Assembly (NCBI GenBank): GCA_946807835.1
Contig: OX327684.1
Coordinates: 15,834,501-15,898,500 of the forward strand
DNA length: 64,000 bases
DNA from: Ailanthus altissimus
Taxonomy: Eukaryota > Streptophyta > Magnoliopsida > Sapindales > Simaroubaceae
Direction: 5' to 3'
The stretch's first letter is position 1, and each line of letters begins with the position of its first letter. A model generated the notes under the pieces. The model was not told the DNA's origin and searched no databases. It saw only the letters and a list, made by a program, of their open reading frames with translations. Below, piece after piece: positions 12,469 to 23,078 of the stretch. The position numbers were made by a program, and so were the translations under genes.

Positions 12469-12546
12469 GTGTCTATTTGAGTAGTACATGATAATAAATT
12501 CACTCACTTATGGATGGACATGTTAGGTTTATGAATGAGTCATTAA

Positions 12547-12864
12547 ATTTGGTATTTATTTGCTAAGTGTTAGTATTAGGTCACATTCAGCACTATATAT
12601 GCATAAGTTATTGATGAATAGATCATCAAGATAGAATCAAATTAGGTATTTTTTTGTTAAGTGCTTGTGTTGGTCATATTCAACATTAGGCTTAATTATA
12701 TCTAAAGCATTTGTATAAATTATTGATGAACTGATTATCAAGATAGGAGTAAATTAGGTATTTGTTGGCTAAATTCTTGTGTGAGGTCATATTCAACACT
12801 AGGTATAATTTTATCTAAAATATATGTATAAGTTATTAATGAATAGGTCCTTAATATAGGATCA
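12547..12864 (-). repeat. 112-bp tandem repeat in LTR U3, three units
   Basis: Units start ATTTGGTATT at 12547 and ATTAGGTATT at 12641 and 12753; the last two are both exactly 112 bp and the first is 94 bp with a deletion. A further start is at 12865. They lie upstream of the minus-strand TATA box, the place of enhancer repeats in LTRs. Confidence 0.8.
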
Positions 12865-13375
12865 AATTAGGTATTTTCACTGAATAACTATTAGTGTCTG
12901 AATTTTATAAATTCAAATACTTACTCAAAAATTATTAAACTGCCTCCCATTTACCCATGACACATATATTAGTTCACAACAAATCATTTCAAGCAAATTT
13001 CGTTGATAAAGTATTTTAAAATAAATTTATTTCAAACATTTCAAAATCTGCTGTAAATTCTTGAAATGGAGTTACCTTTAGAAATTCATAACAATTCTAA
13101 AATAATGAATTAAATTAAATATTTGAATATGTCATAGTAGACATCTATAAATTTAATATCCAAAAAATTATAATTGTATAAAATCATTTGATAAATCAAA
13201 ATTAATTATTCATTTGTTCATACTACAGAAAAAGTGGATTTTTAAAATTTTATGGTTATTTTTGAAAATTTACTAAACATAGAATTGATGGACTTTATAA
13301 ACAATTAAAGCTTTTCATAACTAGAAACATGTCTAAATTAATATTAGTAAAAATACGAAAATATTTCATGAGACA

Positions 13376-14703
13376 CAATGGGTGTGAACCTAGGGAGTCT
13401 TACTATATGAAGTGTACTCGTTAAGCATGTGAGTAGTGCACCGGATCGAATTGTTCAATCCAAGAACTTTTCAAAAAATACGAATTTATTTCAGGGTCTC
13501 TTGGGGAGTAGCTAAGGTTTAATTATTAAACCTAAAATTGTGCCAAGTGAGATTTGACACTTTTATCTACTTAGTGTATGTTTCAAATTGTGCCAATAAT
13601 TTGTACGGGTACTAAATTGGGCATTGGTAGATATAGCTACCATTTAAATAAAATTATTATTATTTTATTTAAACTAAATTAATTATTCACTCATTTACTT
13701 TAAAATCTCTCGGGGAGTAGTTAAGGTTTAATTGTTAAACTTAAAATTATGCCAAGTGAGACTTGACATTTTTATCTACTTAGTGTATATCTCAAATTGT
13801 GCTAATAATTTGTATAAATACTAATTTGAGTACTGATAAATAAAATTTTATTTAAAAAAAGGAAAAATTTAGCCATTCGGCGGAATCAAATGAATTCGAT
13901 TCATTTGATTCATTCATTTCATTTCACGTGTATTGCATTTCTATATGATATATGTTAAAATTTGATTGGCTTATTAAAAGGTTAATGGTTGTTTAATTTT
14001 AATTTGTCCAAACAAATTGAATCAAAATGATGCAATTGCAAATGAAACAATAGATTGAATCAAAATGATACAATTGCAAATGAAACATGTAGATTGAATC
14101 AAAATGATACAATTGCAAATGAAACATGTAGCAGTACGTGGCAAGTTTTCAAATACTTTAAACTTAAGAAAGCCACCAAGATGCTCTAACAATTTGCCAA
14201 CGAAATCAAGTATGCCACTAAGCTTTAGTGTTACATTGTCATGCTTAGACAAATGGCAATGAAGTGATTTTTAATTGGTTTTGATGGTTGGCAGCATTTG
14301 CTATAAATTGATAGCTGAATGTTGTTTTTTTATAAAAGTTAAAAAATTCACTTCGAGCCGAATTGTTTTGAGAGCTTTTGAATTTATTAAAGAGTTAACA
14401 AAATACAAAAGCAATTACATACTTAGGTCCCGAGAGAATATTATGAAGCAAGTGTTGCTTTAATTAATTTTCATTTCGAAAAATAGAAAGTTACTATTTT
14501 AACTTGAGAAAACCCACCACGTCCTTAACTAGAATTTTTCAAAGCATGCTTAAAGGGTAAGTTCCCTAATCTTATTAATGTAATAAGATTATTTTAATGT
14601 GTATTATATTTTCACTTCGTTGCATGTGAGACATTCAATATTTAAATTGTTTAAAATGCAAATATTCACTTGTAGCACGGTACAAATACACACAGCACCT
14701 ACA
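13376..14703 (+). repeat. Copia B 5' LTR, left part missing
   Basis: Matches 20525-21777 of the 3' LTR, roughly nine bases in ten by eye, and ends ...CACCTACA. The first kilobase or so of the LTR (equivalent to 19516-20524) is missing. Unlike the 3' LTR, it has a 38-39-bp unit in three tandem copies at 14016-14131. Confidence 0.85.
14016..14131 (+). repeat. 38-39-bp tandem triplication in the LTR
   Basis: Units start ATTGAATCAAAATGAT at 14016, 14054 and 14093. The 3' LTR has one unit (about 21170-21206). The expansion therefore happened after insertion, in this LTR only. Confidence 0.85.
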
Positions 14704-14706
14704 AAA

Positions 14707-14720
14707 TTCATATTAGAGCA
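14707..14720 (+). other. Copia B primer binding site, decayed
   Basis: TTCATATTAGAGCA resembles TGGTATCAGAGCA (initiator Met tRNA) and lies three bases after the LTR end. It falls in the loop between the perfect 11-bp arms 14688-14698 and 14723-14733. Confidence 0.6.
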
Positions 14721-15595
14721 CCGTGCTGTGTGTTTATATTTAGAGTGTAGCGGTGTAATTTAATTACGCCGGTTACTCTAAATATTTATTTTTAGAGTTT
14801 AAAAATAAATAGTTTATTTTTTGTAATTTATAATTGTTATAAATGTGATAAATATTGTAGGCTATTTGTTTGTGTGAGTAATCACAATGGGAGTCTTACT
14901 GGTGGGAGTTAGTTGTGTTTGCATAAAATAAATGTGTGATTAAGTATCATGACCCCATGAGATGGGGATAGAATTAAGTAATCTCTTTTAATCAGATTTA
15001 AATGTGTACCATTATGAGATAATATTATACATTGATCTGTCTTATTAATACGGTATTAGTCAGGTCATAACGGTGTTTCTTAATATTGCTAAAGCGTGAG
15101 GGTTTTGGTCGGTATGATTTTGACTATGCCGGTTAAACATAAGATGAGAAAAATATATGCGAACATATTGCCCAATATTGCTAAAGCGTGAGGGTAGTAT
15201 TAATAATATATATTTGATTATTGACAAGTTAATCTAAAATACACTTATCCAATATTGCTAAAGCGTGAGGATAAGGTGTATTTAAGATTAGTGATAAAAG
15301 TTGCATAAAATTTAATTGACAAGAGTTTTCTATCTTTTGGATTTTACACTGGCCAATATTGTAAAGCGTGAGGCCTGAGTAAAATGGAAAATGTATCCAC
15401 TTCCTGCTGTATAATTTAAAGAGTTTAAATTTTTTATTTCTTTTTTGAGAGATTTAAGGGATTATATAATGCAGTGGGAGGGTATTTTAGATTTAAAAAT
15501 GTATAATTTGATTATATCCTTAATCTAAAATGAAAATTAACGATTAAAATATTTATTTTCTACTAACATCTCTTATTTTCTCTTGTGAAGATAAA
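14721..15595 (+). other. Copia B untranslated leader
   Basis: Non-coding region between the primer site and gag. It begins with a hairpin at 14736-14785 and contains the four-times-repeated motif described separately. It can be aligned with the Copia D leader (about 47250-47975) through shared blocks such as ATGGGAGTC(T/C)TACTGGTGGG and GTTAAACAT(A/G)AGATGAG. No frame of coding quality is seen. Confidence 0.7.
15082..15373 (+). repeat. Leader motif repeated four times
   Basis: AATATTGCTAAAGCGTGAGG at 15082-15101, 15174-15193 and 15251-15270, and a 19-nt version lacking one C at 15355-15373. Start-to-start distances are 92, 77 and 104. Units 2 to 4 are preceded by CC, giving the self-complementary CAATATTG. 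Sequence between units is unrelated. Confidence 0.9.
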
Positions 15596-16420
15596 ATGAC
15601 TTCTTCTAATCCGTTGGCACGCATATTGGATACGAACCAACTTAAAGGCACTAAAAACTATAGAGACTGGTTGATGATTTTGAGAATTATTCTCGATTCT
15701 GAAAAACTTAGATATGTGATAGATCAGTGTATGCCCATAGGAATTTCTGATAAAGCCACCCGAGATGAGAAGGTAACTTATCAAAAATGGTTGGATGATG
15801 ATTTAAAAGTTAAATCTTACATTCTTGCCTTTATGTCTACAGTTTTACAAAGAGAGCATACTCATATAAGTGATGCTTTTAGCATTATGCTCCATCTGAA
15901 GGAGCTATTTGGCAGCCGTCCTCAGATTGAGGCATATAGGGTTGCTAAATTACTTTTTTAGTGTAGACTTTCTGAGGGCAGTCCAGTCAGTCCCATGTCC
16001 TCAATATGATTTCTATAATCGAGAGGTTAGAGACGATAGACATTACACTGAACAAATATCTGGGGAATAGTTTGATTCTTCAGTTGCTTTTAGGGTCTAT
16101 CAGACAATTCATAATGAATTTTAATATACAGGGAATGACCTCGTCTTATGTTGAACTTCATAATATATTGAAGACAGTAGAAGAGGACATGAACAAAGTA
16201 AAAGCGTCCTTCTTTGTTCAGGGTACTTCGTCTTCTGTTCCTAGGGCTTATGGGAAGCCTAAAGGAAAGAAGAAAAGAAGGTGAGGCAGGCACCCAGGAT
16301 TGGTCCTCAAAGGTGACCCATATCTAAACCACCGAAAAAAGATAAAAGAAAATGTTTCCATTGTAGTGAGGAAGGACACTAGAAGGGAAATTGTCAGAGA
16401 TACCTTGCCTCAATAAAGAA
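15596..16420 (+). pseudogene. Copia B gag, one frameshift
   Basis: Begins at ATG 15596 (MTSSNPLARILDTNQLKGTK) and is open for 121 codons, with the UBN2-type gag landmarks NYRDWLMILRIILDSEKLRY and the DDLKVKSYILAFMS helix. A stop at 15961 and a small frameshift near 16000 follow; the second part (16006-16284) continues with MISIIERLE and MTSSYVELHNILKTVEEDM and a basic tail. A CCHC zinc knuckle follows near 16348-16392 (C-x2-C-x4-H-x4-C), with a stop codon within it. It would have encapsidated the element's RNA. Confidence 0.9.
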
Positions 16421-19400
16421 GAATACCTTAGGTATATGTTTACCTATTATTGACATTTCATTAGTATATGATGCTAATTCTGATTGGGTATTGGATATTG
16501 TTTCTCCTTCTCACATTTGTAATATATTGCAGGGTCTGAGGGAAGTTAGACTGTTACAACCGAGAGAGATTTAGCTTCGTGTTAGAAATGGAGATTTTCT
16601 TTAGGTCGAGGCTGTGGGACATTTACATTTACATCTCTCATGTAATAAAACTATAGTGTTGTATAATTGTCTTTTTGTACCCTGTATTTTAAGACAAATA
16701 ATATCCCTTCCTGTACTTGATAGTGAGGGTTATCATATGTATATACAGAATTATTCCTTATGTTTATATGATATGCATAATATTTTGATAGCTGATTGTC
16801 AGTTAATTAATGGTCATTATGTTTTGAATAAAACACAAAATGTCATGAATGTATAGGTAAACACAGCAAGTAGTTCTGGAACTTTCAATGAAACAGAATT
16901 GTGGTATATGAGATTCGGTCATATAGGCATTAGATGCCTATCCCGTCTGGTTAAGGATGGTCGAACACCTAATTTAACCATAGAAACTTATCAAGTTTGT
17001 GAATCGTGTATTCAAGGAAAGATGACCAAATCTCCTTTTATTGGTGTTGGACACTGTGCCACTGGTTTATTGGAACTTATACATAGTGATGTATGTGGTC
17101 TAATGAATCACGCTACTATGGATGGATTTCAATACTTTGTAACGTTTATTGATGATTTGTCATGATATAGTTATGTGTTTCTTATAAGCCACAAGTCTGA
17201 AACCTTTGAAAAGTTCAAGGAATATAGACTTAAAGTAGAGAAACAAACCGGTATGTATGTCAAATGCCTTTGATCAGATTGAGGCGGTGAATACATAAGT
17301 AGTGAATTTCTAAATTATTTAAAGGAGAATGGAATTCTCACTCAGTATAATCCTCCAGCTACTCCACGGCATAATGGTGTTTCAGAGAAGAGGAATCGGA
17401 CTTTATTAGATATGGTCCGATTGATGATGAGTTTCACCGATCTCCCTGAATATCTTTGGGGCTATGCTCTACATACTGTTGCTCATGTATTAAATAGAGT
17501 TCCGTCTAAAGTCATTCCTTCCACTCCCTATGAGATATGGATTGGAAAGAATCCAAGTCTTAAATATTTTAAGATTTGGGGTTGTCCTGTTTATGTAAAA
17601 GTTACACAACAGGATAAACTTGCACCCAGGGGGTACAAGTATCGGTTCATTGGTTATCCCATGAACTCAATAGGATACCAGTTCTATGATCCTGAGGAAC
17701 GAAATGTGTTCGTTGTTCGGAATGCCACTTTTCTAGAGAAATAATTTCTCATGGATTGTGGGGATTGTAGAAAGATTGATCTTGATTAATTCAATCAAAA
17801 TGAACCGCAAATGGAACCACAGGCTCAATCGAGCAAATTACATTTTACACACCCTTTACGTAGGTCACAAAGAATATCGAGGCAACATGAAAGGTATGGT
17901 ATGATACCTGAAGGTACCTCTGAGATTCTTTTAGTGGTACAGAGAGGCAATATTGGATATTGATTTGGGAAAATGGCAGGATGTCATGAAATCTGAAATT
18001 GACTCTATACATCAGAACCAAATCTAGGACTTGGTTGAGCTTTCCGAAGGAATAGTCATATCTGTTGTAAATGGATTTACAAGTGAAAATATAGGCCCAA
18101 TGAAAAGGTAGAGACCTTCAAAGCCCGTTTGGTGGCAAAAGGTTATACTCAACGATCTGGGATAGATTTTGAGAAAACCTTTACACCAGTTGCGATACTT
18201 AAGTCAATAAGGATTTTATTAGCAATTGCAGCATACTATGACTTTGAAATTTGTTAGATGGATGTAAAGACGGTATTCCTGAATGGATATCTTAATGAAG
18301 AGATATTCATGGAACAGCCTAAAGGTTTTGCATCCAGCCTTTCTTCTGATTTTGTATGTAAACTGAAGAAGTCCATTTATGATCTTAAGCAAGCTTCCCG
18401 AAGCTAGAATCTTCGTTTTGATGAGGTAATCAAAGAGTCTGGTTTCATCAAAAATGAAGATGAGGCATGTGTGTATAAAAGGGTTAGTGGGAACATGGTT
18501 ATCTTCTTAATTCTTTATGTAGATGACATATTAATCATTGGAAATGATATCAGTATGTTACAGTCAGTAAAAAGTTACCTTAGCAAGAATTTCTCTATGA
18601 AAGATTTGGGAGAGGCTTCCTATATATTAGGTATAAAGCTTTATAGAGACAGAGTTAGAAGGCTCATAGGACTCTCTCAATCTTCGTATATTGATAATGT
18701 CTTAGAAAGGTACAGTTTTAGTAACTGTATGATAGTTAATATACCTTTTAGACATGGCATTCATCTTTCTAGGAAAATGTGTTCTCAAAAAGAAGATGAG
18801 AGGGTTAGAATGTCTAACATTCCTTATGCATTAGCTGTTGAAAGCTTGATGTATACAATAATATATACGAGACCTGATATCAGTATGGCTGTAAGTGTTA
18901 CAAGTCGGTACCAGTCTGATCTAGGTGACAACCATTGGATGGCAATCAAATATATCCTTAAATACCTTAAGGGTACAAAGGATAAGTTTCTTATATATGG
19001 AGAAAATAACTTACAGGTAAGAGGGTACACTGACTCAGATTTCCAGTCTGATCCGGATGGTAGAAAGTCTACTTCTGGATATGTGTTTATTCTCAATGGT
19101 GTCGCCCTAAGTTGGAAGAGTGTCAAACAGGGATCTACAGATGATTCTACCACAGAGGTAGAATACATTGCAGCTTCAGAAGTAGCAAAAGAAGTAATAT
19201 GGATAAAGAAGTTTGTCACAGAACTTGGTGTAGTCCCAAGTTTCGTAGATCTTATCCTATTATATCGCAACAACAACAGGGGTATAGTATAAGTGAAAGA
19301 GCCAAGAGCACACCAAAGGTCTAAATTTGTGGAGAGAAAATACTATATTGTTAGAGAGATCTTGGCTCGAGGAGATGTTATATTTTATAGAGTTGATTCT

Positions 19401-19496
19401 GTAAATAATGTAGCAGACCCACTCACTAAGGCCTTAACTCCAAAGGTGTTTGAGAAACACTTGGAATCATTAGGTATTAGATACCACTACGAATGA
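16421..19496 (+). pseudogene. Copia B pol: protease, integrase, RT, RNase H
   Basis: Protease (16470-16520): the usual D-T-G appears as D-I-V, so it is inactive. Pre-integrase/zinc region (16899-17060): LWYMRFGHIG then CESC, with the first His replaced by Tyr. Integrase core: LIHSDVCG, VTFIDDLS, then a stop within SD-x-GGEY, and SEKRNRTLLDMVR (17388-17430) with the third acidic residue; the stretch 17412-17744 is open. [16 protein letters not shown] (18110-18150), MDVKTVFLNGYL and the YVDD catalytic box at 18516-18527; 18471-19292 is an open 273-codon run. RNase H: GYTDSDFQSD, TEVEYIAASE, then after one stop RSKFVERKYYIVRE. From about 18067 to 19496 the frame is constant with about four stops. 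Confidence 0.92.
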
Positions 19497-19501
19497 CACT
19501 A

Positions 19502-19515
19502 GAACAAATGGGAGT
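19502..19515 (+). other. Copia B polypurine tract (weak)
   Basis: GAACAAATGGGAGT lies directly before the TGTTGG start of the 3' LTR. It is purine-rich, though interrupted, and stands where a plus-strand primer is needed. Confidence 0.45.
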
Positions 19516-21777
19516 TGTTGGAATTTGTGCTCATGTGTCATCCTAAATTTGTATGAATATTATATTTTCATACTTATGTAATAAATAAATATTTCATTAA
19601 ATCACTAATTAATTTTATTAAGGTAAGATGCTTGTCACATTTCAGACATTGTATTGATGTAAAGGAGTTTAGATCAAGTCAAAAGAGTTAGAACATTGTC
19701 TGAAATAAGATAAAGACCTGAGAATATACTTATAATGACATAGTTATAAATAGTTGCAAGCGTTGTTAAGAAATATCATTGTATAAATATGCTCTCAAAT
19801 TAAATGTTTATGATCTATTTCCATCGATGCAGGGTTTATCAAATGGAATCGATTTATATAGATCAGTGTATGTCTATATTTGGATAGTCTATATGGTTTA
19901 TCTTAGCAAACCATGAGCTTAATGGAAGCTCATATAGATATACATGTATTTTGTAAGGACTGGATACTGAACTAGACTCAATGAAGACCTCTAATAGATT
20001 TTCCATAAATCCATTAGTGGAGGGTTTTCTCGAGTTAATTAGTATTCGTGGTCCCTAGACCTGAGCACCACGGTGGGCTTATAAGTAATCCACCATACAT
20101 AGGTTCCACACATGTCAGAGACCTTTCATGGTTTGACCGCTGGGTGTCGCTGGGTACGGTCCAATAATTATAGAGTCCCGTGTGTGTAGATATTGGATCC
20201 GTCAGCTCATGTGGGTAATTTAAATATCCAGATGCTCTAAGATTGTATTCTGGAAAGTCTTATGGCCATAAGCATTTAACCCAAGAAAGAGTTTCCTGTG
20301 GAGTAAATAATATTGCAAATGAATTTGCATATATTATTTATTGGAATACGAATCAAAAGAGATAAGTTTAGATGGTTGAGTAATGGGGGACTTGACGCTA
20401 TTGGTCTATATCTCCACTCTTCCAGGATATTAATGATGGAGGGATTGTACGAATATAGATTAACCTCAACTTGTATGGTTTAACTCGCCATTTTTTATTA
20501 TTCATAATGTGTGTGTGTGGGACAAAATTGGGGTGAATCTAAAGAGTTTCACTATATGAAGTGTACTCGTTGAGTACGTGAGTAGTGCATTAGATCGAAT
20601 TGTTTGATCCTAAATTTTTTTGAAAAATATGAATTTATTTGCAGGTCTTTCGATGAGTAGTTAAGGTTTAATTGTTAAACCTAAAATTGTGCCAAATGAG
20701 ACTTGATACTTTTATCTACCTAGTGAATGTCTCAAATTGTGCCAATAATTTGTATGGGTACTAAATTAGGCATTGGTAGATATAGCTACCATTTAAATAA
20801 AATAATTATTATTTTATTTAAATTAAATTAATTATTCACTCATTTACTTTAAAATCTTTTGGGGAGTAGTTAAGGTTTAATTGTTAAACTTAAAATTGTG
20901 CCAAGTGAGACTTGATATTTTTATCTACCTAGTGTATATCTCAAATTATATTAATAATTTGTATGGATACTAATTTGAGTATTTATAAATAAAATTTTAT
21001 TTAAAAAAAAAAATATTTAGCCATTCGGCGAAATCAAATGAATTCAATTCATTTGATTCATTTATTTCATTTCACGTGTATTGCATTTTTATATGATATA
21101 CGTTAAAATTTGATTGGCTTATTAAAAGGTTAATGGTTACTTGTTTAATTTTTATTTGTCCAAACAAATTGAATTAAAATGATACAATTGCAAATGTAAC
21201 ATGTAGCAATATGTGACAAGTTTTTAAATGCTTTAAACTTAAGAAAGCCAGCAAGATGCTCTTACAATTTACCAACGAAATCAAGTATGCCACTAAGCTT
21301 TAGTGTTACCTTGTCATGCTTAGACAAATGATAATAAAGTGATTTTTAATTGATTTTGATGGTTGGCAGCATTTGCTATAAATTGATGGCCGAATGTTAT
21401 TTTTTATAGAAGTTAAAAAATTCACTTCGAGCCGAATTGTATTAAGAGCTTTTGAATTTATTAAAGAGTTAACAAAATACAAAAGCAATTACATACTTAG
21501 GTCTTGAGAAAATATTATGAAGCAAGTGTTGCTTTAATTAATTTTCATTTCGAAAAATAAAAAGTTACAATTCTAGCTTGAGGAAATTCACTACGTCTCT
21601 AACTAGAATTGTTCAAAGCACGCTTAAAGGGTGAGTTCCCTAATCTTATTAATGTAATAAGATTATTTTAATATATATTATATGTCCGCTGCATTGCATG
21701 TGAGACTTGCAATATTTAAATTGTTCAAAATGCACATATTTACTTGTAGCACGGTACAAATGCACACAGCACCTACA
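19516..21777 (+). repeat. Copia B 3' LTR, complete
   Basis: 2262 bp from TGTTGGAATTTGTGCTC to ...CACCTACA, with imperfect 6-bp inverted ends (TGTTGG/CCTACA). Block 20060-20160 (GGTGGGCTTATAAGTAATCC ... CGCTGGGTGTCGCTGGGTA) is shared with the Copia C and D LTRs, which otherwise differ much more. Confidence 0.9.
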
Positions 21778-21841
21778 GGTGTGCATTTGCGCTTAGGACA
21801 CACCATCTAATCATTGTACATTGTGATCAAACAACAAGTTT

Positions 21842-21860
21842 TTAGCACCATTATTGAAGC
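21842..21860 (+). other. Athila-like primer binding site (Asp tRNA type), decayed
   Basis: TTAGCACCATTATTGAAGC resembles TGGCGCCGTTGCCGGGGA, the complement of the Asp tRNA 3' end used by Athila elements. It begins five bases after the LTR end. The minus-strand relative at 63915-63932 keeps it better. Confidence 0.6.
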
Positions 21861-21982
21861 TATTGTTACTTTTTTTTTTCAATACTATTACTAGTTTGTC
21901 TCATTTTTAATTCAGACTTTTATTTTTGCTTGTTTACTTGTTTGCTTTACGTTGTTTTATTTTTAGGTTGATACTCTAGTGT

Positions 21983-23078
21983 ATGCGGAGGGCTCATAGT
22001 CTTGACTTGACTGCTCAAGACCCTAATATTAAAAGAACACTTAAAAGGATTTATCTAGAGCAATCACAAAAGGATAATATAGAGGAGCAAGATATACCTG
22101 TACCTTTGGAGAACAATCCAAGAACATTAAGAGAGTATACAGTACCAGTAGTAGATGGAATCAATTCAAGCATTTGGAGATTTACCATCAATGCAAACAA
22201 TTCTGAGATCAAGCCTAATACCATTCAAATGTTTAAGGATTTAGTTTAGTTTAGGGGACTTCCAAATGATGATCCAAACGAATACATCATAAACTTTTTA
22301 AAAATTTATGACACCTTTAGATTCAATGGAATTTCAGATGATGCTATCATAATAAGATTGTTTCCATTTTCCTTTAGGGATAAAGCCAAAATTTGATTGA
22401 TTTCATTGCTATCTAGATCAATTGTTACTTGGGATGATTTGACGGGTAAGTTCTTAGCCAAATTCTTCCTACCTGCCAAGACTGCTAAGATGAGGAACAT
22501 TAGTTTTTTTTAACATGACCAATGATCATTATTTGAATCTTGGGACAAGTTTAAAGACATGTTGAGGAAGTGCTTACATCATAGAGTTCCTAAGTGGTTG
22601 TTGGTACAAACTTTCTATAATGGGCTTACAGGTTGAGGACTATTATGGATGAATAGCTAGGGATGCTTTGATGAACATGTCTACGGATGAGGGTTATGAT
22701 TTTTTAAAAGAAATAGTAGGTAATAGTTATCAGTGGCCAACTGAGAGGATGAACTGAATGGAAGTAACTAGGGTACATGAGATAAATGCTCTAACATCTT
22801 TGACAGCTCAGGTTAGCCTTCTTACCAAGAAGGTGTATGCTTTGGAAGTGAATTTAGTAAAAAGCCAGCTAGTTACTTGTGACTTATGTGGGACAACCAT
22901 TCTAATGGTTATTGTTTAAAGATAGCTCAGCATATAGGGTTTAACATAAATCAGAAAAACCCTAACTCCAACTACTATAACCTAGGATGGAGGAATCACT
23001 TAAATTTCTCTTGGAACAATCAAGGCTAACTATCAAGACCAAACAATCCACTTAGATATCATACTCCACCAGTGCAAC
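21983..23078 (+). pseudogene. Athila-like gag, decayed
   Basis: ATG 21983 opens an 88-codon run with PLENNPRTLREYTVP and SSIWRFTINANNSEIKP. After a stop at 22247 the same frame gives FRGLPNDDPNEYIINFLKIY, DTFRFNGISDDAI, RLFPFSFRDKAK, SLLSRSIVTWDDLTGKFLAK and FFLPAKTAKMRN, the standard Gypsy gag domain order. Later parts (KFKDMLRKCLHHRVPKWLL, FYNGLTG) run to about 22640 with several stops. A zinc-knuckle remnant (CDLCG-like) is near 22880. It would have formed capsid. The coding region is cut at 23079 by the solo LTR. Confidence 0.85.

Larger units (their letters stand above)
10049..13375 (-). mobile_element. Gypsy LTR remnant, different family from the solo LTRs
   Basis: Starts TGTAACACCCC (10049 or 10051), which as the minus-strand end reads GGGGTGTTACA, a common plant Gypsy LTR end. 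It carries a minus-strand TATA box at 12459-12468 and a CACTTACCGAGTTGACGAC block near 10370 like those in Tekay-type LTRs. No protein domain is readable. The right end (the LTR start) is not resolved and no target duplication could be matched, so it probably was cut by the deletion that also removed part of the Copia B 5' LTR. The 65-codon frame at 11848-12045 is A/T-rich and not a gene. Confidence 0.5.
13376..21777 (+). mobile_element. Copia B, near-complete LTR retrotransposon
   Basis: Contains, in order, a 5'-truncated 5' LTR, a primer binding site, an 870-nt leader with four repeat motifs, gag, protease, integrase, RT, RNase H, a purine-rich tract and a 2262-bp 3' LTR. The domain order (integrase before RT) marks Ty1/Copia; gag and RT read like the TNT1-94/Tork-Angela-like group. 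It is inactive because of several stops and frameshifts. The 3' LTR ends inside a remnant of the Athila-like 5' LTR, so Copia B landed in that LTR. The matching left flank has been deleted. Confidence 0.9.

Noticed and set aside
15082..15373. Regularly placed short repeats, possible CRISPR array
   Set aside because: Spacing is 77-104 nt and unequal, the context is a plant Copia leader, no cas genes exist, and the same spacers are homologous between two elements.
18824..19276. 150-codon minus-strand open frame
   Set aside because: It is antisense to the intact RT/RNase H frame of Copia B and shows no family likeness.
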